Assembly: GCF_026213295.1 (NCBI RefSeq)
Contig: NC_079428.1
Span: 8,354,872-8,418,871 of the forward strand
Source of the DNA: Gadus chalcogrammus
Lineage: Eukaryota; Chordata; Actinopteri; Gadiformes; Gadidae
Direction of reading: 5' to 3'
Length of the DNA stretch: 64,000 nucleotides
Position 1 is the first letter of the stretch, and each line of letters opens with the position of its first letter. Below are positions 57,662 through 64,000 of this stretch, in pieces. The translations under genes and the position numbers were made by a program. The notes beneath the pieces were generated by a model, which saw only the letters and a list, made by a program, of their open reading frames with translations, did not search any database and was not told the DNA's origin.

Positions 57662-58372
57662 TCTGCTGGAGGGACTAGGGGTCTGTACGGGACAAAAGCA
57701 GTGTCTGCAGAGTAATTGTAGTGTAATAAGACCACTAGACCAGCGCTGCTATATCCCAGAGACAGCCACAAACCCAATACCACTGTGTCTGTGGGTAGTG
57801 TGTGTCTGTGTGTAGTGTGTTTGTGATCTTATTCTGCTGACCTCTTGTTAACTAGACCCCCCCCTCCCCCCCTCATCCTATCCTTATTTTCCCTTCCTCA
57901 TCTGTTCCTCTCCCGTCTCTTTTTCTCTTCTCTGCTCTCCGTGTCATTCAATCCATCTCTCGCTCTCTCTCTTCTCTGTCTCTCTTTCTCCACCTCTGCT
58001 CTCTCACTCTATATTTGTCTTCAGTGCGTTCTTGATTACCAACCCCCATGTTACCTCGCTCACACAAACGCACACACATACACACAAACGCACACACAAA
58101 CACGCGTACACACTCAGAGTACTGTGTGGTCCCCACCCGGTCTCGCCATTGTTCCATCCCGCCATCACGTCTCTCTTTCTATTGGGGTCTCTCACTTTGT
58201 TTCTATCTCTCTCCCTCTCCCTCGCCCTCTCCCTCTCACGTTTTCTCTCTGGGACACTCTTGGTTCTCTTGGTTTAGGTCACCCTCTCTCTCCCGCCCTC
58301 CCTGTATGTATGTTTCTCTCTCTCTCTCCCTCCGTCTCTTTCTCTGTCTCTGTATCTTTGTGTGTATCTGTG

Positions 58373-58478
<106 letters not shown>

Positions 58479-59214
58479 CCTCTCTCATTGCTCTGGCATG
58501 GCAGCATATCATTAGTTGAGCCCAGAGACGGCTTTTCTTTTAGCCTGCCTGCCTTGCTCTCTCTGTGGCCATCTTGTGTCTCATTTAATCACAAGCCTCT
58601 GTGTGTGAGCGTGTGTGTGAATGTAGGCCTGTGTGTGTGTGGGCCCATGTATGTGTGCGTGTCAGTACAAGGGATATTTGAGAGTTAGAATGATTGCATT
58701 GCACTCATGTGTGTGCAGCTTGCACAAGCATGTGTCCTTAATGCAGGTTTTGCGTGGGTGCACACTTGAAATATTTGCAAGTTAGAAAGGTTGGATTAAA
58801 CACGTGAAGTTTGCAAAGGCGGGTGTGTGTGTGTGTACATACATTTGTGTGTACGTGTGCATGCACTCGTGTGTGGGTGTGTGTGCATGCCTGATCTCAG
58901 CAGAGCCCTCAGGCTGTTCATCTATCTGGTCTATCTCGTCCTAGAGTGCTGTGTGTTTAAGGCTCCAGCAGCAGGGTGGGTGGTGGGAACATGTGTCTGC
59001 TCCTCTGATCCCATATCAGACCCCCTCTGGTCCCAGCTGGGCCCCCTCCCACCGCCCTCCTCCCTTCTACACAGCCAGACACATCACACACAGCTGTACC
59101 TCGCTTATTCTAAGGCCTGCTGCTGGCTGCAGATGTAAAGTGACACTTTGCCACACACTGATAACCGATGGCAAACCCCCCAAAAGCATGCTTACTAGAA
59201 ACGGGATCACTTTA

Positions 59215-59540
59215 TCCAAATCGTGGTAACGCAATCTAAAACCTCATCATCCAACCCAAATCTTTTTCAAGCAGTCTTAAACCAGATCACCAAACCAAAT
59301 CATGATCATTAAGTCTAAATCCGGATAATCCTATTCAAATCTTGATCACTTGGTCTAAAACCAGATCACCCAATCCAAAATATGATTACCTAGGTCTAAA
59401 ACAGGATCAACGAAACCAAATCATATTCACTAAGTCTAAAGCAGGATCACCTTTTTTCAGATCATATTCACAAAGTCTTATTATGGATCCCCCAATCCAA
59501 ATCACATTATATAGGTATAAATTCTTAAACCAGGTCAACC
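59215..59540. repeat. 40-41-bp minisatellite
   Basis: Diverged units of the type CCAAATCATGATCACTAAGT CTAAAACCAGGATCAC; GTCTAAA landmarks at 59313, 59353, 59394 and 59434, and GTCTTA at 59475. About eight copies. Confidence 0.85.
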
Positions 59541-59861
59541 AACCCAAATCATCACCCATCTAAGTTTGTTAGGTATTTAGACCTGTACAAAAATACAAAG
59601 ACATTGGCAACTGCTACTTCAAATATAAAGATTGATACTTTCTCTATATATATAAAGTGTTGGTCAGTGAAGCGTCCGTCTAGACAGCGGTAATGAGCTA
59701 TGTAGTCTGGAATGTAGTGATGTTATGGGCTGGAAACCTTGTGGAATTAGCCCCAGTGTCAGCTGCTACAACTGTCTGTTCTCTGGGCTTCTACGAGACA
59801 CGCAACAATAGTGATGGAATAAAATACTGGAGAAAGCCAAGGACATAGCTGCTGTGATCAA

Positions 59862-60216
59862 AAGGAGCTAGCTTGTCCTTTGTCTAACTACTGTGTCCGA
59901 CACTTTAGCTAGTTTTGTGTTGTAGCTTGCTAGTGTGTTTTCTAATGTAGCTAACTTGGCCTATGCTATTACTAGCTTGTCCTATTCTCAAACTTACTTT
60001 TCCGCTCCTTTAACTAACTTGGTATCTTCTAGAGCTAGCTTTTCTCCTGCTCTATCTATAACTAGCTTGTTGGTTCTATTCTAAAGCTGTCTTGTCCTTT
60101 TCTATATCGAGCATGTTTGGCCTGTGCAATAGCTAGTTTGTCTTCTGCTATAGCTAGCTTGTCCTATGCTGAAGCTAGTGTGTCTGCTTCTGTAGCTAGT
60201 TTGTCCTCTACCTTGA
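59862..60216. repeat. 21-bp minisatellite (AGCTAGYTTGTC)
   Basis: Diverged units of AGCTAGCTTGTCCTATGCTG A. The regular part has AGCTAG at 60131, 60152, 60173 and 60194 (21-bp steps); older copies upstream are irregular. It ends about 65 bases before the exon 34 acceptor and explains the repetitive Ala/Ser/Leu open frame there. Confidence 0.85.
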
Positions 60217-60283
60217 CTACTCATAACAGTGCTCTCCTCCTCTCTCCCTCCCATCCATCCCTGTCTCCCTGCGGGGTCTTCAG

Positions 60284-60460
60284 GCCTACCCGTCCCTGAA
60301 GCCCCTGGCCTCCTGGACCCGGGACCTGTGCCAGCGCATGGATCAGTTTGCCCGCTGGGCCACGACGGCGCACCCCCCTGTCCTGTTCTGGCTGTCCGGC
60401 TTCACCTTCCCCACAGGCTTCCTGACCGCCGTGCTGCAGGCTTCTGCACGAAACAACAAG
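60284..60460 (+). CDS. dnah2: DNAH2 exon 34 (C-terminal domain)
   Basis: Residues 1686-1744, AYPSLKPLASWTRDLCQRMD, QFARWATTAHPPVLFWLSGF, TFPTGFLTAVLQASARNNK. PSLKPL.SW..DL..R...F..W......P..FWLSGFFFP..FL is universal. Phase 0-0. Acceptor GGTCTTCAG, donor GTGACA. The intron (60461-61965) holds a possible MITE and T/G-rich DNA from 61630 to the acceptor. Confidence 0.96.
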
Positions 60461-60498
60461 GTGACACGCACACCCAAAGACACACAAAAACACAGGCG

Positions 60499-61095
60499 CT
60501 AGGGCTGTGCCATATGGACAACATCCTCTATCAAGATATGGGTTGTTTCATGTCTCGATAACGAAATATGTCATGGGCATATCCACAGGTCAGTTGTTAA
60601 ATTAAGTAAGTAATTGAACCCAATGTTTCAGCTGAAACATTTTTGAAAGATACGTGATTTAAAGATACGTGCTTTTGGCTGAGCGTTCTAGGAAGAAGGG
60701 GGGTGTGTGACGACCCACAGCAACTTTGCGATACTTTTGTAGTACCGTTGTTGTAAAATGAGTATATAATGAAATGATGTTGTATATGAAATGCCCCACA
60801 CATCATAGCGTTATACTGAGAACCCCAACCGTCTCTTGGGTTGGGCTTCTCAGAATCATCAAAATCAACAGCTGTCCATAACAAACAAAATCACAAATCT
60901 GTACACTAAAGACTTTCCCACTGTCCTCCATGTTTTGTATTCTTCGAGAACGTGTAGGGAACTAAAAACAGTGTCAGAATGATGTAAAATAATGCCCGTA
61001 AAGTAAAACAGCGATAGGAATGATAGAGAGAAATATCTATGGATCATTTTTTCTCCCGTCCCCCGATAAATACCGTTATATATTCTACAACCCTA
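60499..61095. mobile_element. Possible MITE (TAGGGCTGTGC family)
   Basis: Begins TAGGGCTGTGCCATATGGAC and ends TATATTCTACAACCCTAA, imperfect inverted termini. The AGGGCTGTGC start with ATAT-type sequence is a common fish repeat end; GATATCACCCAGCCC at 32658-32673 is a similar end fragment. No coding capacity and no clear target duplication. Confidence 0.45.
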
Positions 61096-61965
61096 ACTCA
61101 CACTGATTGACACTCACAAACAGACATGCAGATGCTCACGCATGAAACAGGTGCATGTAAAGAAACAATACACAGACACACACACACACACCTGCACATA
61201 CCCAAGGTATGTCACCATTACATAGGGACAGAAAGTATATGTAGCATTTCAGCTCTCCGTAATGAACACCAACAACAGCATCCTCCAGTGATACAAATAC
61301 AGTCATCCCCCCAATTATATTAACACAAGAATCAACGGCATCCAAACACACACACACGCTACACATCCCTGGGCTGCCTTGCCTGCTGCCAACTGTCGCT
61401 AGCTGTTGCCGCTCATCGCAGGCAGTGTTAGCCTCTCAGCACGGCACAAAGACACTAGCACAGCGGCCTGATGTTCTCCCTGTGAGATCCTACCGTACTC
61501 ATATGTGTCACATTTACTGTGTATGAGTGACATGGTCTGGGAGGCGACCAGTGACAGGGACGGTCTCTGTGGCAGCAGCCGCCTGTCAACATTGTGTTGT
61601 GTCGTATGAGTTGTGTATCGTGGGCTGCGTCATGCTTTTGGTTCATTTGAATTTTGTTTTTTATTCTGTGTTTGGATTTGTGTTGTTTTGTAGTATGTGA
61701 TAAGTTGTGTTCTTTGTTGTTGTATAGTGTGTGGTGTTTTGTGTTCTGCTATGTGTTAGTTGTATTCATGTGTTGGATTTTGTATACTGCTGATACAGAT
61801 TTGCACTGTATCATAATTTCTTTCTCTGTTTTTGAATTATTACATATGATGTGTTTGTAGTTAGTAGTTTTGTATTTAATGTATTATGTGTGTCGGTGGA
61901 AACCTTCCTGGCCGCAGTACATGAAGTTGTGTTGTGCATAATGTTATTTGATGTTGTGTTGTCAG

Positions 61966-62040
61966 GTGTCGGTGGACACCCTCTCCTGGGAGTTTGTGGT
62001 GGCCACGATGGATGACAGCCACCTCCTCTCCCCCCCCAAG
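61966..62040 (+). CDS. dnah2: DNAH2 exon 35 (C-terminal domain)
   Basis: Residues 1745-1769, VSVDTLSWEFVVATMDDSHL then LSPPK; 75 nt, phase 0-0. SVDTLSWEF.V is conserved. Acceptor GTTGTCAG, in T/G-rich DNA. Donor GTGAAC. The intron (62041-62876) is unique to 62290 and then almost continuous CA repeat to 62771. Confidence 0.95.
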
Positions 62041-62329
62041 GTGAACCAGCGACCTTTACATCACCATAACCTCACCTCCTCCACCAACGCTACGCCCTAA
62101 CCGTTAACACTGACCCTTCGTCCCCTCACCTCCATCACATTCATCATTTCACACCGACGTAGAGATTCAGATTCACACTATTCCCCCCTGAAAGCCCTGT
62201 CATCCTCATCGCTCCTGAAAGTGACTCTGACTTTTCCCTCTGCCTAATAATAGCTGCTCACTTCCCATAGGGGTTCTCTTTCGTAAAGTTGATCATCATG
62301 GTCTTGTGTGTGCGTACATATGCATGCAT

Positions 62330-62776
<447 letters not shown>

Positions 62777-62876
62777 AATAAGAATAAAAATACAAACAAG
62801 AACATTTTAGAGTAACGAAGTGCAAAGAGCTCCCCTGACGGTAAGGGGGCCTCCTGCTCTTCTCCGCTGTGCCCAG

Positions 62877-63027
62877 GACGGGGTGTACATCCGGGGCTTG
62901 TACCTGCAGGGGGCTGGCTGGGACAAGAAGGGCGCCTGTCTGGTGGAGGCCGAGGCCATGAGGCTGGTCTGCCCCATCCCCACCATCCACTTCAGACCCA
63001 CCGAGAACCGCAAGAAGACCGCCAAGA
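62877..63027 (+). CDS. dnah2: DNAH2 exon 36 (C-terminal domain)
   Basis: Residues 1770-1820, DGVYIRGLYLQGAGWDKKGA, CLVEAEAMRLVCPIPTIHFR, PTENRKKTAKS with Ser split A/GT. DGVYI.GL.L.GA.WD.....L.E......P.I is the C-terminal beta-barrel. Acceptor GTGCCCAG, donor GTGAGC. The 486-bp intron contains a (GT)n tract. Confidence 0.96.
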
Positions 63028-63278
63028 GTGAGCCACACCCACATGCATGGATGGATGACTGGCTGCATGGCTGGATGTCTGTCTGCCTGTCTGTCGGCCT
63101 GTCGGAATGCTTGCCTGCCACTCTGACTGAGTGTTACTCTGACTGTACTGTTAGTCTGGCTAGGTGCCTGTCTGCCTATCCGTCTTTCTGTCTGTCTAAC
63201 CTGTCTGTCGGCCAGCCGGTTATCTTCCTCGAACGTTGTCTATGCCTGCCTCCACTGCCACAGCCCTGGAATATTTTC

Positions 63279-63398
<120 letters not shown>

Positions 63399-63513
63399 TT
63401 CACCTGCTTGATGATGTCATTCCCTACAGTGTCTCTGCTTAACAGCTGTCTATTATCTCGCTGTGTGTGTGTGCGTGTGTGTGTCTAATATCTGTCTGTC
63501 TGTCTCCATGTAG

Positions 63514-63668
63514 GTATGTACGTGTGTCCCTGCTACTACTTCCCGGTGCGTGCGGGTGGGGGGGGGATGCCCTCCTTCGTGGTGGGGGTGGAGCTGAAGT
63601 CGGGGGCCGTCCCCCCCGACCACTGGGTGAAGAGAGGCACGGCCCTGCTGATGAGCCTGGACTCATAG
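63514..63668 (+). CDS. dnah2: DNAH2 terminal exon coding part, stop TAG
   Basis: Residues 1820-1870, MYVCPCYYFPVRAGGGGMPS, FVVGVELKSGAVPPDHWVKR, GTALLMSLDS, then TAG at 63666-63668. CP.Y....R......V......S.....HW..RG.ALL is the end of all heavy chains, and the Leu-Asp-Ser end is as in DNAH2. Acceptor CATGTAG with TCTGTCTGTC upstream. The Gly run comes from a G-rich stretch. The last 13 coding bases belong to the first unit of the 65-bp repeat that follows. No poly-A signal lies before the window end. Confidence 0.96.
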
Positions 63669-64000
63669 AGACACACACACCTAGCAGACATACACACACA
63701 GACACATACACACTGCATGACCTGGACGCATAGAGACACACACACATAGCAGGCATACACACACAGACACATACACACTGCATGACCTGGACGCATAGAG
63801 ACACACACACATAGCAGACATACACACACAGACACATGCACACTGCATGACCTGGACGCATAGAGACACACACATAGCAGACATACACACACAGACACAT
63901 ACACACTGCATGACCTGGACAAATAGAGACACACACACATAGCAGACATACACACACAGACACATACACACTGCATGACCTGGACGCATAGAGACACACA
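63656..64000. repeat. 65-bp tandem repeat overlapping the stop codon and 3' UTR
   Basis: The landmark CCTGGAC lies at 63656, 63721, 63786, 63851, 63914 and 63979, giving periods of 65, 65, 65, 63 and 65 bp. About 5.3 copies are visible and the array continues past the window. Units contain GGACGCATAGAGACACACAC, AGCAGACATACACACACAG and ACTGCATGAC. Antisense open frames here are repeat translations. Confidence 0.95.

Noticed and set aside
63439..63999. Minus-strand Cys/Val-rich frames of 100-186 codons
   Set aside because: They are the complement of the terminal exon and the 65-bp repeat.
63656..64000. CRISPR-like array
   Set aside because: Direct 65-bp repeats with no unique spacers, in a vertebrate intron/3' UTR setting; a simple minisatellite.

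Overview
The window is a piece of a vertebrate, almost certainly teleost fish, nuclear genome. It carries the 3' part of one large gene on the + strand: axonemal dynein heavy chain 2 (DNAH2, an inner-arm dynein motor of motile cilia and flagella). I could place 37 consecutive GT-AG exons from 1445 to the stop codon at 63666-63668. Their phases join without a break into 5,613 nt, i.e. 1,870 codons plus TAG. Against the roughly 4,400-residue length of vertebrate DNAH2 this is about the last 42 percent of the protein. The 5' exons lie upstream of the window. No second convincing host gene is present, and the long open frames elsewhere are almost all translations of (CA)n, (GT)n or (CT)n repeats. 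Layout by protein domain: exons 1-4 (1445-8311) end AAA3 and lead into AAA4; exons 5-9 (10925-18187) are AAA4 with its P-loop; exons 10-12 (19743-22745) are stalk helix CC1 and the start of the microtubule-binding tip; exon 13 (23164-23333) completes the tip; exons 14-15 (24395-26361) are helix CC2; exons 16-24 (32274-41845) are AAA5 and the approach to AAA6; exons 25-29 (42602-49086) are AAA6; exons 30-37 (50928-63668) are the C-terminal domain ending in Leu-Asp-Ser. Exon numbers are local to this window. About 91 percent of the window is intron, unusually full of simple repeats: more than 30 long dinucleotide tracts, a (CTC)n tract, a pentanucleotide tract, a TGCG tract and several minisatellites. 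Many touch splice sites or supply the pyrimidine tract of an acceptor. Long (CT)n runs are nearly all on the sense strand. Such density fits teleosts known for dinucleotide abundance (gadiforms such as cod are the extreme case), but species cannot be read from this window. The introns also hold transposon remains: two TTAA-flanked inverted-repeat elements sharing terminal sequence, two hAT-like non-autonomous elements (one with a perfect 8-bp duplication), a TA-flanked MITE, foldback elements, tRNA-SINE and L2-type tails, and a decayed L1/Tx1-like reverse transcriptase on the minus strand. Points most worth a second look: a near-perfect RFX X-box (GTTGCCGTGGCAAC) in intron 7 of this ciliary gene, a second X-box-like site in intron 27, a 65-bp tandem repeat whose first copy contains the stop codon, a minisatellite in intron 22 that multiplies the exon-22 donor region and ends in an exon-22-like relic, acceptors whose pyrimidine tract is replaced by (GT)n, and a perfect 41-bp inverted repeat in intron 18. 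I see no evidence of a new enzymatic or defence system here.
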